This document shows, piece after piece, positions 53,080 through 60,848 of a stretch of DNA of 64,000 nt (position 1 is its first letter; each line of letters begins with the position of its first letter). Both the position numbers and the translations under genes were made by a program. The notes under the pieces are model-generated. The model did no database searches. It saw nothing but the letters and a program-made list of their open reading frames with translations, and was not told where the DNA came from. Source of the stretch: Rhizobium leucaenae USDA 9039 (GTDB lineage Bacteria; Pseudomonadota; Alphaproteobacteria; Rhizobiales; Rhizobiaceae). The DNA lies in the NCBI RefSeq assembly GCF_000426285.1, contig NZ_AUFB01000019.1, positions 51,485-115,484 on the forward strand, in the 5' to 3' direction.

Positions 53080-53853
53080 TTGAAGCTCGCAAGTTTCAAT
53101 GTCAACGGCATCAATGGCCGCCTCGACATTCTCCTCCGCTGGCTAGCGGAGGCCTCTCCGGATGTGGTCTGCCTTCAGGAGCTTAAGGCGCCTGACGAAA
53201 AGTTTCCTCAGCGGGCCCTCGAAAAAGCCGGGTATGGTGCCGTCTGGCATGGCCAGAAGAGTTGGAATGGCGTTGCTATTTTAGCGAAGGGACACGACCC
53301 GATAGAGACGCGCCGCGGACTTCCCGGCGATTTGGACGATACCCACAGCCGCTATATCGAGGCAGCGGTCGGCGGAATGCTCATTGGATGCCTCTATCTT
53401 CCGAACGGCAATCCAGCGCCCGGGCCGAAGTTTGACTACAAGCTGCGCTGGTTCCGGCGCCTCACTGCTTATGCGGAGGAGCTGCTGACGCTGGAAATCC
53501 CGGTCGCACTCGTTGGAGATTTCAACGTCATGCCGACCGATCTCGATGTCTATGCGCCCGAGCGCTGGCGCGACGACGCGTTGTTTCGGCCGGAAGTGAG
53601 GGCGGCTTACCGCGATCTCGTGTCCCAAGGATGGACCGATACATTGCGCCACCTCTACCCGGATCAGCGCATCTACACATTTTGGAAATATTTCCGCAAC
53701 GCGTTCGCCCGCGATGCCGGCTTGCGCATAGACCATCTCCTGCTTAGCCCCGCATTGGCAGGCGATTTGGTAGCGGCAGGTGTCGATAAGTCGATCCGCG
53801 CTTTGCCTCATGCCAGCGATCACGCCCCGGTCTGGATCGAACTTAGTGAATGA
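53080..53853 (+). CDS. xthA: Exonuclease III (XthA)
   Basis: The 257-residue protein has all exonuclease III motifs: SFNVNGINGR, VVCLQELK (metal Glu), GVAILAKG, GDFNVMPTDLD (Asp-X-Asn), RIDHLLLS and ASDHAPVWIE (catalytic Asp-His). It repairs abasic sites and 3' blocks in DNA. The start is a TTG at 53080; the motif follows at once and there is no in-frame ATG nearby. It is 5 bases after the small gene at 52937. Placement beside stress genes suggests a DNA-repair role under stress. Confidence 0.93.
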   Translation: MKLASFNVNGINGRLDILLRWLAEASPDVVCLQELKAPDEKFPQRALEKAGYGAVWHGQKSWNGVAILAKGHDPIETRRGLPGDLDDTHSRYIEAAVGGMLIGCLYLPNGNPAPGPKFDYKLRWFRRLTAYAEELLTLEIPVALVGDFNVMPTDLDVYAPERWRDDALFRPEVRAAYRDLVSQGWTDTLRHLYPDQRIYTFWKYFRNAFARDAGLRIDHLLLSPALAGDLVAAGVDKSIRALPHASDHAPVWIELSE

Positions 53854-53873
53854 CTATCGCCGCGCAATCTAAG

Positions 53874-53895
53874 CGCGTCGTTGCAGAACGACGCG
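53874..53895 (+). terminator. Hairpin after xthA
   Basis: CGCGTCGTT, GCAG loop, AACGACGCG, all 9 bp paired, 20 bases after the xthA stop and before a convergent small gene. No T-run; probable terminator for both directions. Confidence 0.55.
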
Positions 53896-53946
53896 GCTTC
53901 TGGATGGAGGGCTACTGAGCCGAATGCAGCATCAGCAATCTTGAGG

Positions 53947-54135
53947 TCACGCTGCCCCAGACGGATCACCGGTTGGCAACAAAGCCGGATCAAGCGGCGG
54001 ATCATTCGGATTTTTACTGTCTTCGGGGCTCTGCACCGGTGTCAGCGGCGGCTTCTCCTGAGTGCGATCCGGCACACCTGGCGACGGAATAGGACCGCGA
54101 GGCGTTTCATCAGATTTCGGTACTTCTGTCGGCAT
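53947..54135 (-). CDS. Proline-rich small hypothetical protein (62 aa)
   Basis: AAAGGAGAAC seven bases before the ATG at 54135 fixes the start. The 62-residue product is disordered and Pro/Ser/Asp-rich (SDETPRGPIPSPGVPD, PLTPVQSPEDSKNPND). No signal or domain. Such proteins are seen beside stress genes in rhizobia. It converges on xthA. Confidence 0.65.
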   Translation of the reverse strand: MPTEVPKSDETPRGPIPSPGVPDRTQEKPPLTPVQSPEDSKNPNDPPLDPALLPTGDPSGAA

Positions 54136-54342
54136 GCTTGTTCTCCTTTCGAGACGGCAGAACGGCACAAGCTGCCGATCAGCCGTTCAACTTCCATGGG
54201 ACAGAACGTTCAACCCGGCTATTCGCTCCACCGGTCCGGATCAAGGAGCGGATTTTCTTTGGCGGAAGGTGATCAATTTCGTCTGCGGGAACAATCCGGG
54301 CGGTTATGCCATTGCCCACTCGGCAATTCCCGGGAGACGCAC

Positions 54343-56004
54343 ATGATCAACGACCTCTGGTACAAGAACGCTGTCATCTACAGCCTGTCCGTCGAAACCT
54401 TCATGGATTCCAATGGGGATGGTGTCGGCGATTTCCAGGGTCTCATGCGCCGCCTCGACTATATCGCTGGCATGGGTATCACAGCCATCTGGCTCATGCC
54501 GTTTCAGACGTCACCGCGGAAAGACGATGGCTACGACATTTCCGATTATTATAACGTTGACCCCCGCTACGGCACGCTTGGAGATTTCGTCGAGTTCACC
54601 CACGGCGCCGAGCAGCGCGGCATCCGCGTACTGATCGACCTGGTCGTCAACCATACCTCCGACCAGCACCCCTGGTTTCAGGATGCGCGCCAAGATCCGA
54701 ACTCGCGCTACCGCGACTGGTATGTGTGGTCGAAGAAAAAGCCTGCGAACGCCGATCAGGGCATGGTCTTTCCCGGCGTGCAGAAGACCACTTGGACCTA
54801 TGACGATAAAGCCAAAGAATATTACTTCCATCGCTTTTACGATTTTCAGCCCGACCTCAACACCGCCAATCCGCATGTGCAAGCTGAGATCTTGAAGATA
54901 ATGGGCTTCTGGATCCAGCTCGGGGTTTCCGGCTTTCGCATGGATGCCGTGCCGTTCGTCATCGCCGAAAAGGGGCCGGACGCGCAAAAGCCAGCCGAGC
55001 AATTTAACATGCTGCGGACTTTCCGCGAATTCCTGCAATGGCGCCAGGGAGACTCCATAATTCTTGCGGAGGCAAATGTTCTTCCGAAGACCGATCTCGA
55101 CTATTTCGGCGAGGACGGCGACCGCATGCAGATGATGTTCAATTTTCAAGTAAACCAGACGCTCTTCTACGCACTTGCAAGCGCCGACGTCCGGCCGTTG
55201 ATAGAAGCTATGAATGCCACCAGGACAAGGCCGGTGACGGCGCAATGGGGATTGTTCCTGCGGAACCATGACGAACTCGATCTCGGCCGTCTTTCAGCCA
55301 AGCAACGTCAAATCGTTTTCGATGCCTTCGGTGCCGAAAAGACGATGCAGCTTTACGACCGCGGAATTCGTCGCCGCTTCGCCCCGATGATGAACGGCAA
55401 CGCGGATAAGATACGCATGGCGTATAGCCTGATGTTTTCGCTGCCGGGCACGCCCGTGCTGCGCTACGGCGACGAGATCGGAATGGGGGACGACCTTTCT
55501 CTTCCAGAACGCAACTCGGCCCGCACGCCGATGCAATGGTCTAGGGAACCACACGCCGGATTTACCAGCGGCGACAAACCGATCCTTCCCGTGATTTCCC
55601 AAGGTCCCTATGGATATGAACACATCAACGTCGCAGATCAGCGCTGCGATCCAGAATCCATGCTCAATTGGATGGAGCGGCTGGTCCGAATGAGGAAAGA
55701 AGCTCCCGAGATTGGCTGGGGTGCTTTCACGTGTCTGGAGACGGCCAATATCGGTGTCCTCGTGCTGCGCTATGACTGGCGCAACAATTCGCTCTTGATT
55801 GTCCACAATTTCAATTCACGCCCCGTTGAGGTGGATATCGATCCTGATATCGGCGATCTCGGGCGGATACTGGTGGACATCGTGGACGGCACAAAAAGTG
55901 AGGCCGACGACGCAGGACACCACTGCGTCTACCTGGAAGCGTTCGCCTTTAAGTGGTTCAGGGTCGGAGGTCTCGACTATCTTCTGCGGAGGACGGAGCT
56001 GTAG
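54343..56004 (+). CDS. Trehalose synthase-like GH13 alpha-amylase family enzyme
   Basis: The 553-residue enzyme has the four GH13 conserved regions: DLVVNHTSDQHPWF, GFRMDAVPF with nucleophile Asp201, ILAEANV with acid/base Glu243, and LRNHDELDL with Asp310. The ILAEAN and RNHDEL regions are typical of trehalose synthase (TreS), which interconverts maltose and trehalose. It lacks a C-terminal maltokinase domain. No other trehalose genes lie nearby. A different GH13 glucosidase activity cannot be excluded. The ATG at 54343 has CGGGAGACGC upstream. Trehalose fits the stress theme. Confidence 0.88.
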   Translation: MINDLWYKNAVIYSLSVETFMDSNGDGVGDFQGLMRRLDYIAGMGITAIWLMPFQTSPRKDDGYDISDYYNVDPRYGTLGDFVEFTHGAEQRGIRVLIDLVVNHTSDQHPWFQDARQDPNSRYRDWYVWSKKKPANADQGMVFPGVQKTTWTYDDKAKEYYFHRFYDFQPDLNTANPHVQAEILKIMGFWIQLGVSGFRMDAVPFVIAEKGPDAQKPAEQFNMLRTFREFLQWRQGDSIILAEANVLPKTDLDYFGEDGDRMQMMFNFQVNQTLFYALASADVRPLIEAMNATRTRPVTAQWGLFLRNHDELDLGRLSAKQRQIVFDAFGAEKTMQLYDRGIRRRFAPMMNGNADKIRMAYSLMFSLPGTPVLRYGDEIGMGDDLSLPERNSARTPMQWSREPHAGFTSGDKPILPVISQGPYGYEHINVADQRCDPESMLNWMERLVRMRKEAPEIGWGAFTCLETANIGVLVLRYDWRNNSLLIVHNFNSRPVEVDIDPDIGDLGRILVDIVDGTKSEADDAGHHCVYLEAFAFKWFRVGGLDYLLRRTEL

Positions 56005-56092
56005 AGGGAAGCAAGGCCGCGTACGGAAAGCAAACGGTCGCATCCGCGGGAAAGAGGACGCCGCGCATGTCGGCGCCCGCCCGCTGACGCTG

Positions 56093-56869
56093 CTAATGAT
56101 GATCGTCGTCTCCCTCGTGCTCGTGCTTCAACCAGGAGCAGAGTTCGGCGGGCAGCAGCTTCTCGTAGGCGTCGTCACTGCCGACAAACGCGCCCAAGTT
56201 CCTGGCGCTCACGAAGCCCACGTTCGGAAATTCCTTTGCAGCCGCACGGAGGAAGCTGAACTCGTCGTCTCCGATGCCGACCATGACATAGTAGATCTGC
56301 GACTCCGCGTGCTCGGCTTCCCTTAGAAGACGCCATGCGGCGTCATGGTCGGAGTTCTGCCCGTCAGTCAGGAAGTAGTTGATGGCTGGAACGCCCGAGC
56401 GCGTTTCCTCGCCAAGCGTGTCGCGCTTCATGCCGAAGATCATCCCGAGAAGGCCGCCGGAATTTTGTTCTTCGAGCAGTCCGTAAGTCATCAGGTTGGA
56501 GCGAATGACCGGGGCATAGTCCGTGCCTCCCCAGAGGATGCGTTTCAGCAGCGGGTTGCCGGTGATTTCGCGCTCGACATAGCCGCCATAATTGTTGGCC
56601 GTTGCCGGGGTGATGGACGCGATCCTATCGGTGTCGGAAAAGACCCAGGTGTCGATGCGGCCGTCGTCGTCGAAGTACAAGGCAACCGGGAGCACCCGCT
56701 CGAGCGCCGATTGCACGATGCCGGATGAAAATAACTCCGCCATAGAGCCCGATATGTCGATGTTCAGCCCCACCTGTGCCGGGATGCGCTCATGAATGCC
56801 TTGCTTCTGAAGCACAAAGCCGACTCGGCGGACCTCTTCCTCGGGCTTTTGGAGTTTGAATGTCGTCAT
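56093..56869 (-). CDS. vWA domain protein (TerF/TerY-type)
   Basis: The 258-residue protein is almost all vWA: MIDAS motif LNIDISGSM (Asp38, Ser40, Ser42), a Thr in GGTDYAPVI, and FLTDGQNSDHD. The N-terminal 30 residues and His-rich C-terminal tail are extra. It lies directly after a TelA-like gene and the two overlap by four bases. In Ter systems vWA proteins act with TerD proteins in stress or metal-linked complexes. Confidence 0.85.
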   Translation of the reverse strand: MTTFKLQKPEEEVRRVGFVLQKQGIHERIPAQVGLNIDISGSMAELFSSGIVQSALERVLPVALYFDDDGRIDTWVFSDTDRIASITPATANNYGGYVEREITGNPLLKRILWGGTDYAPVIRSNLMTYGLLEEQNSGGLLGMIFGMKRDTLGEETRSGVPAINYFLTDGQNSDHDAAWRLLREAEHAESQIYYVMVGIGDDEFSFLRAAAKEFPNVGFVSARNLGAFVGSDDAYEKLLPAELCSWLKHEHEGDDDHH

Positions 56870-57918
56870 GGATCATCCTTCATTGCTAGGGTGTTTCGTA
56901 ACCGGATGTGGATCTGCTTGAGGCGAGGGAGGTTGGTGGCTGCGGCATGGGCGTCTGAGGCGCGCGCCATCAATGCCGCCGAATAGGTGGTTTTCCAGGC
57001 CGGAAGTTCTTCGTTGATAAGATCGGAGGCAAAGCGTTCGGTCCCCGCAACGACGATGTGAATAGAGTTGATCATTTGATGCCCGATCGCAACAGAGGCC
57101 GCCGTCGCAGAAAGCGCCGCAATTCGTGCTTCAAGGGCATCGGCCTGGGCTGTGTAATGTTTTTCGACAACACTGTTCTCGTAGGTATGCGTAGCTATGT
57201 GCCGGACAAGGAAGCGTGCGGCGAGAACATGTGCTGCCAGGCCGTTTTCCAAGGATTTGTACTTGTTTCGTAACGAATTGATCGTATCGAGCAGTCTTGA
57301 AATCTCCGGCAGACGGTCCTTAAGCTCCCTGGTGATCTCCACTATTTCTCCATAGCGGCGCGCAAAGAGCGTTTGAGGGTCTTCTCGCAGCGTAATGGCA
57401 CGCAGAATGCCGCCAATGCCGCGTTGGGGCGCAAATACGAGTGCCGGGTCGAGCTGGTCGAGATGCTGCAGAAGATCACCGCTGAGACGTTTGACCGTTG
57501 CGAGGGTATCGTCGCCCGCGAGGGCGAGTTGCTCGTCGGCGAGTCTCCCGTAATTTTCCTGAAGCGATGCGCCGAAGCGCACGACATCGTCGAAATGATG
57601 GTCGTCGAGATTGGTCCCCTCGACGAGCCGTATCGCGTTGCGAAGCACGGCCTCCGCGGCGTCCGGCTCGATCTCTCGCAGTCTGGATATGTTGCATTCG
57701 ATGCGCCGACGCGCCTCACCACCCGCGACGATGCGAGGGAGCGTACCCTTGGCCGCTGGTTGACGAGCAGAGCCGAAGAGCACTCGCGGCTTTCCACCCG
57801 GGTTTTCAGGGTCCGCTTCCTCAGTCGGCGCGCGCTCTCCAAAGAGAATCTTGGGAGACGCTTTGCGAAGCGGGTCGCCGTCATCGTCCCCCGGTGCCAC
57901 AGCATCCGGCTCCTTCAT
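56866..57918 (-). CDS. TelA-like helical protein of a Ter module
   Basis: The 350-residue protein has a disordered N-terminal 65 residues, then a long all-helical region. The end of that region, LINEELPAWKTTYSAALMA, and the IGHQMINSIHIVVAG run resemble the C-terminal half of TelA (toxic anion resistance) proteins, where a TIPLWKNQ motif is found. It overlaps vWA by four bases and TerD by four, so these three are one unit. TelA identity is moderate. Confidence 0.7.
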   Translation of the reverse strand: MKEPDAVAPGDDDGDPLRKASPKILFGERAPTEEADPENPGGKPRVLFGSARQPAAKGTLPRIVAGGEARRRIECNISRLREIEPDAAEAVLRNAIRLVEGTNLDDHHFDDVVRFGASLQENYGRLADEQLALAGDDTLATVKRLSGDLLQHLDQLDPALVFAPQRGIGGILRAITLREDPQTLFARRYGEIVEITRELKDRLPEISRLLDTINSLRNKYKSLENGLAAHVLAARFLVRHIATHTYENSVVEKHYTAQADALEARIAALSATAASVAIGHQMINSIHIVVAGTERFASDLINEELPAWKTTYSAALMARASDAHAAATNLPRLKQIHIRLRNTLAMKDDP

Positions 57919-58604
57919 CCCAAATAGGCGTTGATGACTTCACCCAGGCCGGCATTCGACCCCGCGCCGACGGCGTGGAACTTCCACGAACCATCAGATT
58001 GTTTAAGGAAGGACGCGACCTGTATTGTCGTCTTTCCGGCGAATTCGGCCGTGAGCTGATATCGGCAGAGTTCATCGTCCATGGCATCGCAGACCTCGAT
58101 GTAGGCGTTCTTCACCTTCCCAAAGTCCTGGCGCTTGCGTTCGGCGTCATGAATGGTTGCCCAGACCGCCAGTTCGGCGACATCGGCCGGCAGCTTCGCC
58201 AGGACGATCTTGAATTCCTCTCTGAAGCCTTCGCCGTGATGCCCGCCTTCCTCGTCATCGTCGTCGTCGGCCCGCACAGGCCCGCCGCGGCCAGTGCGGT
58301 CGTCGCGCTCGTGCCACATTGAGCCGTCGCCGGTCTGGAACGAGCCGTCAGGGTTCTTCGAGAGGGAGCCTTCGGGATTGCCGGGCCCACGTACGAATGC
58401 GTAGCAGAGCGCATGCGAACCGTCGTTGTAGAGCCGCGCGCGATTGGCGTCGCCGCCCGGATGGATGAGCGCGAAGCAGTGAACGTCGAGATCGAAGGCC
58501 GGACCGGAGCCTTCCGGCGGATCCCACACCAGCCCGGAATGGACGAGCTCCATCTCCTTGTGAATCTGAAACGACTGACCCTTCGCAAGCTTGAATGTCG
58601 CCAT
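57915..58604 (-). CDS. terD: TerD family protein
   Basis: The 229-residue TerD protein has LAKGQSFQIHKEMELVHSGL, FDLDVHCFALIHPGGDANRA and RLYNDGSHAL, the Ca-binding Asp-rich segments of TerD, and an IHDAERKRQDFGKVKNAYIE motif. An inserted acidic low-complexity region (about residues 105-125) is not usual. The ATG at 58604 gives the family start (ATFKLAKGQ) and has GGAGTGAAG upstream. It is the core protein of tellurium-resistance/Ter stress systems, here with vWA and TelA-like partners. Confidence 0.88.
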   Translation of the reverse strand: MATFKLAKGQSFQIHKEMELVHSGLVWDPPEGSGPAFDLDVHCFALIHPGGDANRARLYNDGSHALCYAFVRGPGNPEGSLSKNPDGSFQTGDGSMWHERDDRTGRGGPVRADDDDDEEGGHHGEGFREEFKIVLAKLPADVAELAVWATIHDAERKRQDFGKVKNAYIEVCDAMDDELCRYQLTAEFAGKTTIQVASFLKQSDGSWKFHAVGAGSNAGLGEVINAYLG

Positions 58605-58623
58605 GCGTTCTTCACTCCATGTC

Positions 58624-59763
58624 TTAAATCGGGCGGTCGGTGACAAGCTGCCGGGCCTGCTCCAGCTTCGCGCGGGCGGCGGAGTAGCGCTGCTTGTTCT
58701 GCTCGCCTTCGGCGAGCACCTTATCGGCGATCGAGCGCAGGCGCTGCGCTGTTTCAAGCACCAGGTCCGCATCCGCCAGGCGCGTCTCGCCGGAAGCCTT
58801 CGCCGCGTTCATGGAGACGTCCTCCAACACCTGCAGTCCATAGCGCTGGAGGGAGGAGCGAAGCTCCCGGCGCATTTCGTTCATTTGTTGAATCGACTGC
58901 ATCTGGAACAGCACATGCAGTCGAATAAGGATCGATTTGATGTCGTTGAACTCGGCGTTGGCGGACGAAACCGTTTCTGCAAGCGTCGCAAGCGCTGCAC
59001 CGCGGGCGATGCCGATGGAGTCGAGATCGGCCGGCGCCTTGGCATAGGTGGTTTCAAGCACCAAAACCCGATTCTGGAAAATATCCAGCTTCTGTGCGAA
59101 GTCACGCGCCGTCTGGACCCTCAGCGGATCCCCGCCGGCGGCCTCTTCCTTGAGTCGCATCAGATCGCTTTCGGCCTCTGCGATTATCAGCCGTCCGGCC
59201 TCGACGAACTTACCGAGGGATACGATCGAATCCCGATAACCGTTGGCGAGCTGGCTCATGCGTGACACGTCGGTGACCAGCTTTGCGCTCTCCTGATCGA
59301 CCTGGGCTTCCATAGGCTTGATGAGGTCGCTCAGAGATTTGGTCTTGCTCTGCAGAATGCCGCGCACCTCGTCGGTCACGCGCTTCAATCTGTTGGCCGG
59401 ATCCCGCAATCCAATGGCGATCAATATTCTATCGAGAAAGCTGCCCTTGAGCTTTTCGCGAATGCTGTTCTCGAGAGTTTTCAAGTCGGCGTCGTTGATC
59501 CCGTCGCGTACCGTCCGAAACAATTCGAAAAGGACAGGAGACTGGGCGTTCGTTATCTGGGACAGAATTTCGTCCAGCCGAGAGCCGAAGCCGCTGATGG
59601 CCTCCTGGCCGAACGTTACCAGACCGCTTGGCTCCGCCGTTTCGAGACGGAATTTCTTTGCAATCACTTCGGCATCCGCGCGGTTCTCGGGAGAAAGGAC
59701 AATGGTGACTTTGGCGGGCAACCCGCCCGACGCCACCGCCCTTTGAAACTGATCGTCGATTAT
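58624..59763 (-). CDS. Second TelA-like helical protein, start codon uncertain
   Basis: The protein is all-helical for about 370 residues, with KLVTDVSRMSQLANGYRDS and LDIFQNRVLVLETTYA features that fit the TelA layout. No ATG lies in the first 60 codons of the frame. GGGGAG occurs seven bases before an ATA codon (59763-59761) followed by an ordinary-looking N-terminus (IDDQFQRAV); upstream to 59931 the frame is Ser/His-rich and not protein-like, with GTG alternatives only. Either ATA is used, or the start has mutated from ATG. The gene leads the Ter unit 19 bases before terD. Confidence 0.7.
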   Translation of the reverse strand: MIDDQFQRAVASGGLPAKVTIVLSPENRADAEVIAKKFRLETAEPSGLVTFGQEAISGFGSRLDEILSQITNAQSPVLFELFRTVRDGINDADLKTLENSIREKLKGSFLDRILIAIGLRDPANRLKRVTDEVRGILQSKTKSLSDLIKPMEAQVDQESAKLVTDVSRMSQLANGYRDSIVSLGKFVEAGRLIIAEAESDLMRLKEEAAGGDPLRVQTARDFAQKLDIFQNRVLVLETTYAKAPADLDSIGIARGAALATLAETVSSANAEFNDIKSILIRLHVLFQMQSIQQMNEMRRELRSSLQRYGLQVLEDVSMNAAKASGETRLADADLVLETAQRLRSIADKVLAEGEQNKQRYSAARAKLEQARQLVTDRPI

Positions 59764-60125
59764 TTCCGTACTCCCCAGGTACTGGTGGCCACTACTCGAA
59801 TGACGCGAACTTAGCCGAGAGCTATATGGAAGACAATGATAACGTGTATTTTTTGCGACTAAGGAAAAAGTAGCCACGTTCGAATGCCTCTGGTTAACCA
59901 ATATAAGCGTCTGTGTTGCAAAAATACACACAGTTCACCAAAAGAGAGCACGAATCGGCGCCGCGACAATTCTAACTATCCGTGTGTCGAATGAAGTCTG
60001 CTATTGGGCAGGTCAAGCCGATGATCGGCCGCACTTTCCAGGTGCTCTTTCATGATTTTGATGATTTATCGGTGAGCAAGTGCCTCTTGCTCAATCGAGC
60101 AGTTATGGCCTTTGGGAAGCTTTGC
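59764..60125. other. Divergent region between the Ter module and ialB-like gene
   Basis: 362 bases between divergent units; the left 160 bases also hold the unlikely N-terminal extension of the TelA-like frame. Part is AT-rich (near 59840-59945). Promoters for both units are expected but not clear. Confidence 0.4.
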
Positions 60126-60827
60126 ATGACGTTTGCTGTTTTGAATGACATGTTTTCCGCTAGGAATCTCGCATCCGTAATTCTGATTTCATCCGTCCTT
60201 TATGCGCCGTCGGGCATGGCCCAAGAGCAGCCGGCGACAGGTGCGACCGCGCCGGCCAATGCGGGCGCTCAACAGAATTCCGCTACGGCACCTGCCGGTC
60301 AAACACCTGCTGGTCAGCAACAGCCGGCGCAGCAAGCCCGCGTGCAGAAGTTTGACGACTGGTATTATCGCTGCGTCGATGGCAAGGCCGCCGACGGTTC
60401 GGCGACGACAAGTTGCGAAGTGGCGCAGATCGCGACGGTGAAGCAGGGTGAGCAGGACGTCAACATCCTGACCTTGGCGATCGCTAAGGCGCCGGTGCCC
60501 GCTCCGGCTTTGCCGAAGAAGGAGAGCAAGAAGGTGCAGAGCGATCTCGTGTTGACGACGCTTGTGCCGCTCAACATGTATTTGCCGGCAGGGCTCAGCA
60601 TCGACGCGAGTGATAAGCCCGTCGTTCAGCTTGCCTATCGCAATTGCAACCAGGCCGGTTGCTGGTCGCAACAGAAGCTGGACGCAAAAATGGTCGCGGC
60701 ACTTTCAAAGGCGGCGGATGGGGTCGGTCACGTGCAGATGATGAATGGCCAGAAGGTCAACATCAAATTCTCCTTGAAGGGACTGGCCGCGGCATTGGAT
60801 GCGCTGCAGAAACCCGCTTCCAACTAA
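60126..60827 (+). CDS. Invasion-associated locus B (IalB) family protein
   Basis: The 233-residue protein has a signal peptide (ASVILISSVLYAPSGMAQ), an Ala/Gln/Pro-rich linker and an IalB domain (FDDWYYRCVDG, NCNQAGCWSQQ, SLKGLAAALDAL). Bartonella IalB is a secreted virulence factor; rhizobial versions are common envelope proteins. The ATG at 60126 has GGGAAG six bases upstream; ATGs at 60105 and 60150 are possible. It lies 21 bases before tpsB, so it seems to belong to that operon. Confidence 0.83.
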   Translation: MTFAVLNDMFSARNLASVILISSVLYAPSGMAQEQPATGATAPANAGAQQNSATAPAGQTPAGQQQPAQQARVQKFDDWYYRCVDGKAADGSATTSCEVAQIATVKQGEQDVNILTLAIAKAPVPAPALPKKESKKVQSDLVLTTLVPLNMYLPAGLSIDASDKPVVQLAYRNCNQAGCWSQQKLDAKMVAALSKAADGVGHVQMMNGQKVNIKFSLKGLAAALDALQKPASN

Positions 60828-60848
60828 CGGCACGACGCGAACGATCCC

